The notes under the pieces: generated by a model
What the model saw: only the letters and a program-made list of their open reading frames with translations
Database searches by the model: none
Told to the model about the DNA's origin: nothing
Assembly: GCF_029351045.1 (NCBI RefSeq)
Contig: NZ_JARKIN010000001.1
Coordinates: forward strand, 865,001 to 929,000
Direction: 5' to 3'
Source: Streptomyces sp. WMMB303
GTDB taxonomy: Bacteria; Actinomycetota; Actinomycetes; Streptomycetales; Streptomycetaceae
Length of the DNA: 64,000 nt
Shown here: positions 36,489-44,979 of the stretch, one piece after another
Numbering within the stretch: position 1 is the stretch's first letter
Layout: each line of letters opens with the position of its first letter
Translations under genes and position numbers: made by a program

Positions 36489-36928
36489 CGAACCCCGAGA
36501 TCCAGGCGATCCTCGACCGGCGCGTACAGGAAATCGCCCACGTGACAGGCGCGGTCGTCGTCTCCGACGACGGGATCTTCCAGTACATGAGCGGCTGGCC
36601 CGAGCCCACCGGTGATCCCGACAAGGACCCCGCCACGGCCCGCCGGGATCGCGGAGAACGTCGCGGCGCCTTGGCCAGCGGGCTAAAGAACCTCGCACAA
36701 CGCGTCGCAGCGACCGAGGACGACGACGCTGAGCGCATCATCGTGGAAATGAAGAGCGGCTGGTGTGTGACCAGCCGCTCCGGCAAATGCAGCGTGATCG
36801 CCCTGTACGCGGGCAAGGACGCCGCCCTGGGGCAGCTCGGGTACGAACTGACCCTGCTGGCTGACCAGCTCGGCCCCCTGCTGGATGTTGAGCGGCGCGC
36901 AGTCTTCGCCCCGGGGAACACGTGGTGA
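36485..36928 (+). CDS. cvnB: Roadblock/LC7-domain protein CvnB
   Basis: This 147-aa roadblock-fold protein (EIQAILDRRVQEIAHVTGAVVVSDDG... GYELTLLADQLGPLLDVE) is the MglB-like partner of the conservon GTPase, probably acting as its regulator. The middle segment is charged and longer than in typical CvnB. GTG 36485 overlaps the cvnA stop, and its own stop overlaps the cvnC GTG, so the operon is tightly coupled. Confidence 0.9.
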   Translation: MTNPEIQAILDRRVQEIAHVTGAVVVSDDGIFQYMSGWPEPTGDPDKDPATARRDRGERRGALASGLKNLAQRVAATEDDDAERIIVEMKSGWCVTSRSGKCSVIALYAGKDAALGQLGYELTLLADQLGPLLDVERRAVFAPGNTW

Positions 36929-37314
36929 CCGCGACATCGGGCGGCCGCCGGTCACGGCCCTACGCCGCGACCGGCGGCCGGACTCGCGCCCCCGACGCCG
37001 CCCTTGGGATCGCCACCCAGATCACCGTGTGCGCCAAGGCGGGCCGTGAGCCGCTGAGCGAGCAGCACCACCAGGTCCTGCGCCTGTGCCCCACGCCCCG
37101 GGCCGTCTCAGAACTGGCCGGACATATGGAACTGCCCGTCGGTGTCACGACCGTGCTCATTGCCGACCTGCAAGCCCACGGGCTGGTGGAAGCCCGGGAG
37201 CCGCTGGACATGTCACGCAACGACAACGTCTCGCACGCCCTGATGGAGCGCGTACTGCACGGCCTGCGCCGCAACTACGAGAACGAGATCGAGGGGAGTC
37301 AGCGTGCCAACTGA
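36925..37314 (+). CDS. cvnC: DUF742 protein CvnC
   Basis: This 129-aa DUF742 protein has a winged-helix-like core (REPLSEQHHQVLRLC... AVSELAGHMELPVGVTTVLIADLQAHGLVEARE), standard for the third conservon gene. GTG 36925 overlaps the cvnB TGA; a GTG one codon earlier is equally in frame. It overlaps cvnD by 11 bp. Confidence 0.9.
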   Translation: MTATSGGRRSRPYAATGGRTRAPDAALGIATQITVCAKAGREPLSEQHHQVLRLCPTPRAVSELAGHMELPVGVTTVLIADLQAHGLVEAREPLDMSRNDNVSHALMERVLHGLRRNYENEIEGSQRAN

Positions 37315-37858
37315 GGCCGACGCGATGAAGGTGGTCATCGCCGGGGGATTCGGGGTCGGCAAGACCACATTCGTCGGCTCGGTCAGCGAGATCGACCCGC
37401 TCAACACCGAAGCCACCATCACCGAGGCCAGCAGCGGCATCGACGACATGACGAACGTGCCGATGAAGACGACAACCACCGTCGCTTTCGACTTCGGGCG
37501 CCGGACCGTGGACGGCATCACCCTCTACCTGTTCGGCACCCCCGGCCAGGACCGGTTTTGGTACATGTGGGAGGACATGGCCCGAGGCGCGCTCGGTGCC
37601 ATCATCCTGACCGACACCCGGCGCCTGGACGACTGCTTCGCCAGCATCGACTTCTTCGAACGCCGCCACGTGCCGTTCATCGTCGCCGTCAACGCCTTCG
37701 ACGCCGCTCCCTCCTACAGCGGCAGCGACCTGCGCGAAGCGATCGGCCTGCCTCGTGGCGTCCCCTTACTCCAGCTCGACGCCCGTGAAGCGGGTTCCAG
37801 CACCCATGCCCTCATCGAGCTGCTCGAATACCGCCTTCGCCAGCCCATCACCGCCTGA
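37304..37858 (+). CDS. cvnD: Conservon small GTPase CvnD
   Basis: This 184-aa MglA/Ras-like GTPase has a P-loop AGGFGVGKTTFVGS, switch II LFGTPGQDRFWYMW (Thr in place of the Ala/Asp of DTAGQ) and a specificity loop VAVNAFD instead of NKxD. These substitutions are usual for conservon GTPases. GTG 37304 lies inside the end of cvnC with GAGGGGAG upstream. It cycles at the membrane with CvnA-C. Confidence 0.92.
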   Translation: MPTEADAMKVVIAGGFGVGKTTFVGSVSEIDPLNTEATITEASSGIDDMTNVPMKTTTTVAFDFGRRTVDGITLYLFGTPGQDRFWYMWEDMARGALGAIILTDTRRLDDCFASIDFFERRHVPFIVAVNAFDAAPSYSGSDLREAIGLPRGVPLLQLDAREAGSSTHALIELLEYRLRQPITA

Positions 37859-37872
37859 TCAGGAGGACCGCC

Positions 37873-39096
37873 ATGCCTGCCGCCCCCAGCAGCGACGTCC
37901 CGCTGTTCGACGACCGCGCCCTGGCCGACCCCTACCCCCTCTACGCACAGCTCCGCGAGACAGGTCCCGCGGTCTACCTCACGCGGTACGGGGTCTGGGC
38001 GATCCCCCGCCACCGCGAGGCGGAGGCCATCCTGCACACCCCGGACACCTACGGCTCCGAGGGCGGCGTCGCCCTGACCGAACCGGCCAACACCCGGATC
38101 CTCGCCGGCACCGTCCTCGCCTCCGACGCCGAACAGCACATCCGGCTGCGCCGTGTGCTGTCCGCGCAGCTTGCCCCGCGCACCATGCGGCGCCTGGTCG
38201 CTGTCGTCACCGCGCGCGCCGAAAGGCTGGTCGAGGAGCATGTCGCAGACGGCGGCTTCGACGCCACGGCGCTGGCCCGGCACATGGTGTGCGACACCGT
38301 GATGGAGCTGATGGGGCTCCCAGAGGAGACCCGCGCGTACTTGCTGAACGGCGCCGCCGCCACGTTCGACGTGTTCGGCCCCGACAACGAGCGATACCAG
38401 CGTGCACTTCCCGTCGCCAGCCGGATGGTCGCCTTCCTCCACGAAGCCGTCACCCGCGACACCGTCGCACCCGAATCGTGGATGGGGGCGATCTTCCAGG
38501 CCGTCGATGACGGCAGGATCGAGGAGAAGGACGCGATCCCTCTCGCCTCCGCCTACACAGCGGCGAGCATGGACACCACCATCCTCGGCATCACCGAAGC
38601 CATTGCACAACTCGCCCGCCATCCGCAGCAGTTCGCATGGCTTCGCCAGGATCCCACCTGCGCGACCCCCGCCTTCCACGAGGCTCTGCGCCTAGAAGCT
38701 CCCATACAAGGCTTCGGCCGGATGGTGACCGAGACCGCCGATGTCGACGACACACGGCTGGAGGCGGGCGAACAGGTCTGGCTGCTGTACGGCTCGGCAG
38801 GTCGCGACCGCCTCGCGTGGGGACCGGACGCCGACGTCTTCAACGTCCGCCGCCGTCGCGCCGACCGCCACCTCGCCTTCGGCGGCGGACCGCACCTGTG
38901 CGCGGGCATCCCCCTGGCCGAGTTGCAAGCCCGCGCCGTGCTGCGGGCGCTGGCCGCACAATGCACCAACCTGACCACCGCCGGAGAGCCGGACCGCGTG
39001 CTGAACAACCTCCTGCGCGGCTGGGAGCGCATGCCCCTCGCTGTGAAGCGCGCCTCCGCCACGCCCGCCATGCGCGCCCAAGCGGACCACCCGTGA
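37873..39096 (+). CDS. cvnE: Cytochrome P450 CvnE
   Basis: This 407-aa soluble P450 has the heme-binding loop FGGGPHLCAG with proximal Cys. The K-helix region is HEALRLEAPIQGF. The I-helix SAYTAASMDTTILG has Ala-Ser-Met where AGxxT is usual, but Thr is kept. A P450 as fifth conservon gene defines the cvnE-containing class. It starts 14 bp after cvnD, behind AGGAGG. The substrate is unknown. Confidence 0.92.
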   Translation: MPAAPSSDVPLFDDRALADPYPLYAQLRETGPAVYLTRYGVWAIPRHREAEAILHTPDTYGSEGGVALTEPANTRILAGTVLASDAEQHIRLRRVLSAQLAPRTMRRLVAVVTARAERLVEEHVADGGFDATALARHMVCDTVMELMGLPEETRAYLLNGAAATFDVFGPDNERYQRALPVASRMVAFLHEAVTRDTVAPESWMGAIFQAVDDGRIEEKDAIPLASAYTAASMDTTILGITEAIAQLARHPQQFAWLRQDPTCATPAFHEALRLEAPIQGFGRMVTETADVDDTRLEAGEQVWLLYGSAGRDRLAWGPDADVFNVRRRRADRHLAFGGGPHLCAGIPLAELQARAVLRALAAQCTNLTTAGEPDRVLNNLLRGWERMPLAVKRASATPAMRAQADHP

Positions 39097-39572
39097 ACGG
39101 GAGGCACTCTCGTGATCACCGGTCTCCTCATGATCACCGGTCTCGGCGTGCCTGCCGCCCGGTGCTCAGCCCCTGGCTTGCCGTCCGAGGAACGATCCGA
39201 TTCGCTGTGGGAGCGGCCTGTGGGAGGCGGCTGATACGCCCCTTTCCCCTGGTACGACATGCCGTGACGCTCCTGGTCGAGCAGGGATCGCTCGAGTGGG
39301 CGGGCAACTGGTGGCTCCGGGTGCCCGCGCCCGTTGCGCCACCAAGGTGGTCGACAGGGCCCTCGCCGATCTACGGGCCAAGCGACTCGTCGCCAGGACC
39401 CGAGGCTGGCCGAACATGGCCATCGCCCCCTCACCCACCTGCTCGGCAACCGGGAGCGCGGCTGAGCTGGAGGGAGGGTGAAGCCCTTGTCGCCAAAGGC
39501 GTGATCGCGACTCCTGAACCGCCCCGCCATTCCGCTGAGCACACGCAGCCAGCCGCCTAGAAGGACCACATC
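39097..39572. other. Region between cvnE and a small regulator, mostly decayed
   Basis: These 476 bp carry a direct repeat, TGATCACCGGTCTC (39113-39126 and 39131-39144), and a decayed wHTH fragment (next entry), but no intact gene. Confidence 0.5.
39296..39481 (+). pseudogene. GntR-type winged-helix fragment
   Basis: A short frame codes CATKVVDRALADLRAKRLVARTRGW, which matches the recognition helix and wing of GntR-family regulators. Upstream and downstream parts are missing or in other frames, so it looks like a gene remnant. It is related in type to the intact 78-aa wHTH gene immediately downstream. Confidence 0.4.
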
Positions 39573-39809
39573 GTGCAAAAGCGCGCACAAACGCTCACCG
39601 TGCAGGCTGAGAATCTGCTGCGCTCCTGCCTGTCCGACGGCTGCTATCCGCCGGGCAGGAGGCTGGGCCTGGTCCAGCTCTCCGCGGACTTGGGGGTGTC
39701 CCAGACGGTGGTCCAAAAGATCACCGGCCCCCTGATCGAAGCGGGACTGCTGGAAAAGGAGCAGACCAGCGGGTCCGTCACCAGCCCCCACAGAACCGCC
39801 CCCGGTTGA
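39573..39809 (+). CDS. Minimal GntR-type winged-helix regulator
   Basis: This 78-aa protein consists of little more than a winged helix: LTVQAENLLRSCLSDGCYPPGRRLGLVQLSADLGVSQTVVQKITGPLIEAGLLEKE. It has no effector domain. GTG 39573 is preceded by AAGGA. Single-domain GntR proteins occur beside Streptomyces regulatory and biosynthetic loci; its target is unknown. Confidence 0.65.
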   Translation: MQKRAQTLTVQAENLLRSCLSDGCYPPGRRLGLVQLSADLGVSQTVVQKITGPLIEAGLLEKEQTSGSVTSPHRTAPG

Positions 39810-39958
39810 GGGGGGCCACTTTCCTGTCGACACTCCCCCTCACCCGGCTACCCGGAGCACGTCGCCGAGGAAGCCGCACCCATGACTCGATCTTGCCAAC
39901 AGAATGCGGCCCCCATCGGGTCAGCATCCGCGGAGTGGTCTCCGCGACCGACAGCACG

Positions 39959-41299
39959 ATGGATGGTGTGATGGCACGCTCCGGCCCGGAAGAGAACTGT
40001 GAGGGTGTCTGTAACCAATTCTTATGCAGACACCTGGAGCTGCTGGGTTGGTCGATTCGTGGCTTCGCCCGGCGGGTTCGCGCACGATGTGCTGAGGTAG
40101 GGCTGCCCTACACGGTCTGTCCCAGCACGGTTTCGCGATGGTGCAGCGGGGCGGTGCCCAGTCCTGAGCTCGCGGCGGCCGCCTGTCATGTGCTGTCCTC
40201 GGCGCTGCGCCGGCACGTGTCTCCGGCGAGTCTTGGCTGGCCGGCGGACACAGCGGACGTCGCCGCAGAGTCCCTTGAGTACAGGGACCTTCCCCACGCC
40301 GTGCGCATGCTGTCCAAGCTCTGGGAGCTTGATGCCATGCGGCGCCGCAGCGCTGTGAAGAGCGCCTTCATTCCCGGCGTCTTCGGCTCTGCTTCACGCG
40401 AAGCGCTCGTCATGCCGCCTGACAGGAACATCGCAGGACCGGGCAGCTATGAGGTGAGAGTCGCCGACATGGAGCTGTTGGAGGACCACACAGCCCTCTA
40501 CGGAAGGCTGGATGCGCAGCATGGCGGAGGCAAGTTTCGCGGCGTCTTCGCGTCCTTCCTCAACGCTCATGCCATCCAGCTGCTGAACGGCGCATTCTCC
40601 GCGCGGACAGGAAAGCGGCTCTACGGTGGTGTGGCAGACGCGGTCCTCGCGATGGCGAGCATGGCCTACGACGACCAGCTTCCGGGGCTCGCACAGCGGT
40701 ACGATCTTCAGGCCATGAGGTTGGCCCAGGCGATCGGTGATCGCGGCCGCATCGCGCGTGTGCACATCCACCAGGCCCGGCTGGCCGCGTCTCAAGGAGA
40801 CAGGAAGGACGTGCTCACGCATGCCCGCAGCGCCGTCCTCGCCTCTGACGGCACGCGGCCGCTCGTGAAGGCGTACGCCGCAATCACCGAGGCCAGAGCC
40901 TGGGCGTTCAACGGCAGGCCCGAGCAAGTGCCGAAAGCGGTCGCTCAGGCCCGGGAAGCATTCAGCAGAGCCCGGCACGGATCGCAGCAGCCACTCTGGC
41001 TCACCTGGTTCGACCAGTACGAGCTGGAGGCACAGGCGGCGTGGGCTCTGGCGGTGGCCGGCCTGGCGGACCCTGGGACTCAGGCGCTGAAGACGGCCGG
41101 AGGCATGTCGAGCGCCCGCACACGTGATCACATCGAGCTGCTCATTACCGCAGCAGAGCTGGCGCGCCTTCGCGGAGACCTGCTGGAGCACAGCGAGCTA
41201 ACAGCACGCGCGGCGGATGCTTCACGCCACCTGATGAGCAAGAGGCTGACGGCGCGCATCGACCGGCTCAGCTCTGGCCAGCAGCTCCACGAGTTCTAG
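39959..41299 (+). CDS. HTH transcriptional regulator with helical-repeat tail
   Basis: This is a 446-aa protein, if started at ATG 39959; ATG 39971 is an alternative. The N-terminus has an HTH-like region (LLGWSIRGFARRVRARCAEVGLPYTVCPSTVSRWCSG). The rest is a long TPR-like alpha-helical repeat domain (LAQAIGDRGRIARVHIHQARLAASQGDRKDVLTHARSAVLAS). It resembles the large XRE/TPR regulators of Streptomyces. Facing the biosynthetic operon tail-to-tail, it is a candidate pathway regulator. Confidence 0.75.
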   Translation: MDGVMARSGPEENCEGVCNQFLCRHLELLGWSIRGFARRVRARCAEVGLPYTVCPSTVSRWCSGAVPSPELAAAACHVLSSALRRHVSPASLGWPADTADVAAESLEYRDLPHAVRMLSKLWELDAMRRRSAVKSAFIPGVFGSASREALVMPPDRNIAGPGSYEVRVADMELLEDHTALYGRLDAQHGGGKFRGVFASFLNAHAIQLLNGAFSARTGKRLYGGVADAVLAMASMAYDDQLPGLAQRYDLQAMRLAQAIGDRGRIARVHIHQARLAASQGDRKDVLTHARSAVLASDGTRPLVKAYAAITEARAWAFNGRPEQVPKAVAQAREAFSRARHGSQQPLWLTWFDQYELEAQAAWALAVAGLADPGTQALKTAGGMSSARTRDHIELLITAAELARLRGDLLEHSELTARAADASRHLMSKRLTARIDRLSSGQQLHEF

Positions 41300-41341
41300 G
41301 GTCCGCGCAGTGGCATGCCTCGCGCGGCCCGGCAGCGGCGT

Positions 41342-42208
41342 TCAGCTCCGCAACAGAGGCAGGGTGGTGCAGCGCAGCGCTCCGGGGAGCTTGGTCACCT
41401 CGGAGTAGTCGACGGCAAGGACCTCGATGTCCCGTGCGGCCAGCTGCCGGGCGATGCGGTCGCTGCCGCGGGCGACGACGACCGCCCGTGGCGCGATCGC
41501 CAGGACATTGCCGTGCACGGCCAGGGCCTCGTCATCGGTGATGTCGATCAGCTCGAAGTGCTGCTCGAACCAGCGAACTTGCGCCGGAAGAAAGACGGCA
41601 CGGTGGATGAGTGCGGTGCGCGGGGCGACGATGGCGAAGTGGTCGTCGAGGTGGACGATGCCCTCGACCGCGAAGCGAACAGGGATCACCTCGCGGTCGA
41701 TGCAGAGCTGACTCAAGGCCCACTGCAGGGCTTCGGCGCCGGCGGGCGAGGTCTCCTCGCTCAGGCCGACGAGGACCGAGCCGTCGTGGAGCATGACGTC
41801 GCCACCCTCGATGGTCCCCTCCGGCAGGCGTGCGACCTTCGGCATCGCGGAGGCGAGCCGGGTGAGCGCGGCGGCTTCCGGGAGCCGGTGCGCGGAGTTC
41901 AGCCGGGCGAGGAAGAGGACGTCATCGATGACGAAGCCGAGATCGCGCGGGTAATGCTGGGCTGAGCAGCCCGGGGCGGCATCGAGAAGGACGACCTCAG
42001 CGCCGTGGCGGCGCAGGAGGGTGATCAGGGCGTTCTGCTGCGTATGGACGCGGGCCGTGTCGTACGGGGCCCAGGTGCTGGTGGTCTGCTGCCGGGCAAG
42101 GACTGGGTGCACCCCGGGCCCCTCCAGGGGGCGGGTGAAGTTGCCGGCGTAGCGCATGGCGACCCGCCGCAGGGTGCCGTATTCGCTGGTGGCGTGCGGG
42201 GCGAGCAC
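41342..42208 (-). CDS. Arginine deiminase / DDAH-like guanidino-group-modifying enzyme
   Basis: This 288-aa protein of the amidinotransferase/arginine deiminase (GME) superfamily has HYPRDLGFVIDD (substrate Asp), EGTIEGGDVMLHD, the catalytic His in IVHLDDHFAIV, and the nucleophile C280 in ALRCTTLPLL. Family members hydrolyse arginine or methylarginine to citrulline. GTG 42208 has CGGAGG 7 nt upstream. It is the last gene of the leftward operon that begins with the repeat peptide, so its substrate may be a free or peptide arginine. The exact reaction is inference. Confidence 0.85.
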   Translation of the reverse strand: MLAPHATSEYGTLRRVAMRYAGNFTRPLEGPGVHPVLARQQTTSTWAPYDTARVHTQQNALITLLRRHGAEVVLLDAAPGCSAQHYPRDLGFVIDDVLFLARLNSAHRLPEAAALTRLASAMPKVARLPEGTIEGGDVMLHDGSVLVGLSEETSPAGAEALQWALSQLCIDREVIPVRFAVEGIVHLDDHFAIVAPRTALIHRAVFLPAQVRWFEQHFELIDITDDEALAVHGNVLAIAPRAVVVARGSDRIARQLAARDIEVLAVDYSEVTKLPGALRCTTLPLLRS

Positions 42209-42352
42209 AGGCGGCCTCCGTGGTGGTGCCGACGGGAGGACCGGCTCGGGGTCCGGTCGCGGGAAGAGGGCACGGCACGGCGGCGGTAGTGCTGTCGTCC
42301 CGGCCGTGCTCGGGTGGTGAGGGCGCCTCGCCACCCGAGCGACCGGTTCGGT

Positions 42353-42781
42353 TCAGCCCGCGACGGTGCTGTGCTGGGTGTCGGGAACCGAAGGCAGCCA
42401 GTGCACCGCGCTGTCCCGGAAGCTCTGGTTGACGGGGACGAGGTCGGCACCGCTGGTGTCGTCCAGGGCCGTGACGTTGATGCCGATGTCTGGGATGTCA
42501 CTGTCGAGGGCCGCGATGCGGCTGCCGCAGTCGGGGCAGAAGGCCCGCTTGGCCTGGCCCGGGAACGTCTCGAACCACTTCGGCTCGCCACCCTCGCCGG
42601 TCCAGGACAGACCGTCCGTGGCGAAGCCGGCCCACCACATCACCGGAGCGCCGCCCAGCCGCTGACAGTGGGGGCAACTACAGGTGTGCGGGTAGTCGGC
42701 CTTGCCCTTCACGACGAAGCGGATCTTTCCGCACAGGCAGCCGCCGGTGCGCTCGTCGGTCTCGGCGGGGGTGGCGTTCAT
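42353..42781 (-). CDS. GFA/CENP-V-type zinc protein
   Basis: This 142-aa protein of the glutathione-dependent formaldehyde-activating (GFA) fold has zinc Cys sets GGCLCGKIRF (CxC), CSCPHC and FCPDCGSRI. Some family members help S-hydroxymethyl-thiol formation; most are uncharacterised. ATG 42781 overlaps the stop of the HDO gene (ATGA), so it is a co-translated member of the biosynthetic operon. Confidence 0.88.
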   Translation of the reverse strand: MNATPAETDERTGGCLCGKIRFVVKGKADYPHTCSCPHCQRLGGAPVMWWAGFATDGLSWTGEGGEPKWFETFPGQAKRAFCPDCGSRIAALDSDIPDIGINVTALDDTSGADLVPVNQSFRDSAVHWLPSVPDTQHSTVAG

Positions 42782-43611
42782 CGGTTCATCTCCTGTGCGC
42801 GGTGGTTGAGTTGAGTCCACCATGCTGTCATCGCCTCCAGGATCTGCAGGAACCCATCCAGGGCCTGCGGCAGGTCGATGTGGAAGAGATCAGCCTTCCG
42901 GATGAACTGCGCGAGGCCCTCGATGTGCGCGGCCTCCACGCTCATGCCCTTTACCTGCGCGGCGTGGTGGTCGTCGTCCAGGTGGAGTCGGTAGTAGTAG
43001 TCCAAGTTCTTCAGCTCGCTGCCGCTGGCGTCGACGGTCAGCTCGCCGTACCGGTTGGTGATGTCGCGCAGGATCTCGGTCTCGGCGATGGCCACGGCCT
43101 CGGTGGCGTAGTACGCCCCGGCGATCAGGCTGGGCATGTGCGAGCCGACCATCCACTGATGCAGGTCGACCAGCAGGGCCGTCTCGGGAGCAGGGACGTG
43201 CCCGTTGACGAGGAGGCCGAGGTCGGCGAGCAGGGCGCCTGAGTAAAGCACGTAGTGCGCGGGGACCTTGCCGCGCTCGCCGCCCTCCTCCAGATGGTTG
43301 CGGCGCAGCTCGTGGGCGAGCTCCGGGCAGAAGCCCTCCACGCTCGTGGCGGCTTGCTTGAGGAACTGCGCGTTGTAGCGGGCGAAGACGGACAGTTCCT
43401 CGATGTACATCCGCGCCTGGGGCTCGGTGAGCTCGCTCGCGGTGACCCGGTCGGCGATCCTCCCGTACACCCAGTCGATCATCGGGGCGAGGTGCTTGTC
43501 GACGAGGTCGTTGCCCGAGGTGAAGTTGCCCAGCAGGATGCCGTTGACGGCGCTGCGAGTCTCGGGGAAGGCCGCGAGGTAGGCGTGGACCAGCGAGTTT
43601 TCAGGGTTCAT
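42778..43611 (-). CDS. Heme-oxygenase-like di-iron (HDO) family protein
   Basis: This 277-aa helical protein is of the iron-containing redox enzyme/HDO type. Candidate iron ligands are in MYIEELSVFARYNAQFL, in AVAIAETEILRDITNRY and in YYRLHLDDDHHAAQ. HDO proteins carry out N-oxygenation (as the central SznF domain does on methylarginine in streptozotocin biosynthesis), C-C cleavage and alkene formation. The start ATG 43611 overlaps the JmjC stop (ATGA). Its place among arginine-type enzymes makes a guanidino or lysine N-oxygenase plausible but unproven. Confidence 0.8.
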   Translation of the reverse strand: MNPENSLVHAYLAAFPETRSAVNGILLGNFTSGNDLVDKHLAPMIDWVYGRIADRVTASELTEPQARMYIEELSVFARYNAQFLKQAATSVEGFCPELAHELRRNHLEEGGERGKVPAHYVLYSGALLADLGLLVNGHVPAPETALLVDLHQWMVGSHMPSLIAGAYYATEAVAIAETEILRDITNRYGELTVDASGSELKNLDYYYRLHLDDDHHAAQVKGMSVEAAHIEGLAQFIRKADLFHIDLPQALDGFLQILEAMTAWWTQLNHRAQEMNR

Positions 43612-44900
43612 GCGGTGGGGTCCTCCGAAGCGGTGGAGCGGGTGGTTACCTTCAGGCCGCCGGTGGCGCCGAGGGCGCGGACCGCGGCCAGGACGTTGTC
43701 GTCGTGGGGCAGGGGGACGCTGGCGCCGGCGTTGAGGGCCGAGACCATGTCCGCCTCCAGCACGTGGGCGTCGATGGCGATCTGGAAGCCACGCAGGAAA
43801 ACACGCTCCCCGGCCACGCGCAGCCGGTAGGGCGGGACGAGGGAGGCGGTGGCGCCGGGCTTCACATCCCGCGCGTCGAAAGCCGCGGCGGCCAGCGAGC
43901 GGGACAGGTCGTCCTCGGCCAGCTCCCAGCCGCCGTTGCTGAGCACCGTCTCCCACCGCTGCCGCACATGCTGCTCAACTGCCTCCTCGGCCTGCTCGGC
44001 AGCCGTGGTGAGCGTCGTACGGGCGAGGTGGGCCAGGCGCTGCGCGACAGGGCCATCTCCCTCGGCCTGAGAGGCCATCGGCGAGGGCTGGCTGCGCTCG
44101 TCGTCGCGGCCGCGGTCGGCCAACAGGGAGTCGAGCAGCTCGGGAAGGATCGCCTGGCGCATCAGCCCGGCGTCCGGGTAGGTGTAGAGCGGAACGGCCA
44201 CCGAGACGGAGAACTCGTTCTGCCTGCCGACGTGGAAGACCCGGCGCGGCAGGAACAGGGCGTCCCCCGGCTCCAGAACGAAGTGCCGGCCGTGCTTCAG
44301 CAGCCAGCGGTAGTCGCCGTAGAGCGGGCCCGTGCCGCCGGTGAGCTTCTCGTACTCGCCCCCGGGCCAGGTATAGAAATTCTTCGTGCCCGGGCCGAGG
44401 TGGATGAGGAACGCGTCCTCGTAGCCCTCGTGGACGCCGAAGGCGGTCCCGGCATAGTTGCCGGCGAAGGCGACCTGCTCGGCGCCGCCGAGCGGGACGC
44501 CCCACCCGTCGAAGAGGGAGGCGAGGAAGGTGCCCAGGCCCTTGGCCAGCGGCGGGCTGACGGTCTCCAGGTTGTTGATCACCAGGCTGAAGCGTTCGGC
44601 GTCCACGACGGACTGCATCCACTCGACGAAGCCCCCCTCGGGCCAGGCGGATGCGGTCAGGACCTCGGGCAGGAGGTCATCGCGCCGCTCCTCGCCGACG
44701 TAGACGCGGGCCTTCGCCTTGGTCTGGGTGTCGGCGGCGTAGGCGTGGCGGATCGCGGTGAAGCCGCCCAGCACATCGCTGGGGCTCGCCGCACTCGACG
44801 GGATGAGGCCCTTGAACAGGTGCGGCGCGGTCCTCGCGTCGGTCTTGGCGGGGAACTCGTCGTTCCAGAATTCTCGGCTCGGAGGCCAGGCGTAGGTCAC
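43608..44900 (-). CDS. JmjC/cupin_4-type oxygenase-like protein
   Basis: This 430-aa protein has a double-stranded beta-helix (AGTAFGVHEGYEDAFLIHLGPGTKNFYTWPG, with candidate HxxxxD ligands, and FLPRRVFHVGRQNEFSVSVAVPLY with the distal His). This resembles JmjC/cupin_4 Fe(II)/2-oxoglutarate hydroxylases that act on proteins or peptides. A C-terminal winged-helix-like domain follows. GTG 44900 is preceded by CAGGAG. It is coupled to the HDO gene downstream, and the pair may act in sequence. Confidence 0.82.
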   Translation of the reverse strand: MTYAWPPSREFWNDEFPAKTDARTAPHLFKGLIPSSAASPSDVLGGFTAIRHAYAADTQTKAKARVYVGEERRDDLLPEVLTASAWPEGGFVEWMQSVVDAERFSLVINNLETVSPPLAKGLGTFLASLFDGWGVPLGGAEQVAFAGNYAGTAFGVHEGYEDAFLIHLGPGTKNFYTWPGGEYEKLTGGTGPLYGDYRWLLKHGRHFVLEPGDALFLPRRVFHVGRQNEFSVSVAVPLYTYPDAGLMRQAILPELLDSLLADRGRDDERSQPSPMASQAEGDGPVAQRLAHLARTTLTTAAEQAEEAVEQHVRQRWETVLSNGGWELAEDDLSRSLAAAAFDARDVKPGATASLVPPYRLRVAGERVFLRGFQIAIDAHVLEADMVSALNAGASVPLPHDDNVLAAVRALGATGGLKVTTRSTASEDPTA

Positions 44901-44979
44901 TCGATCTCCTGGTGAACAGGGGCCGCGGAGCGCGGCCGGGACAGGGGTGCGGCCGACGCGGGCGGTGCCCGGCGCCGGG

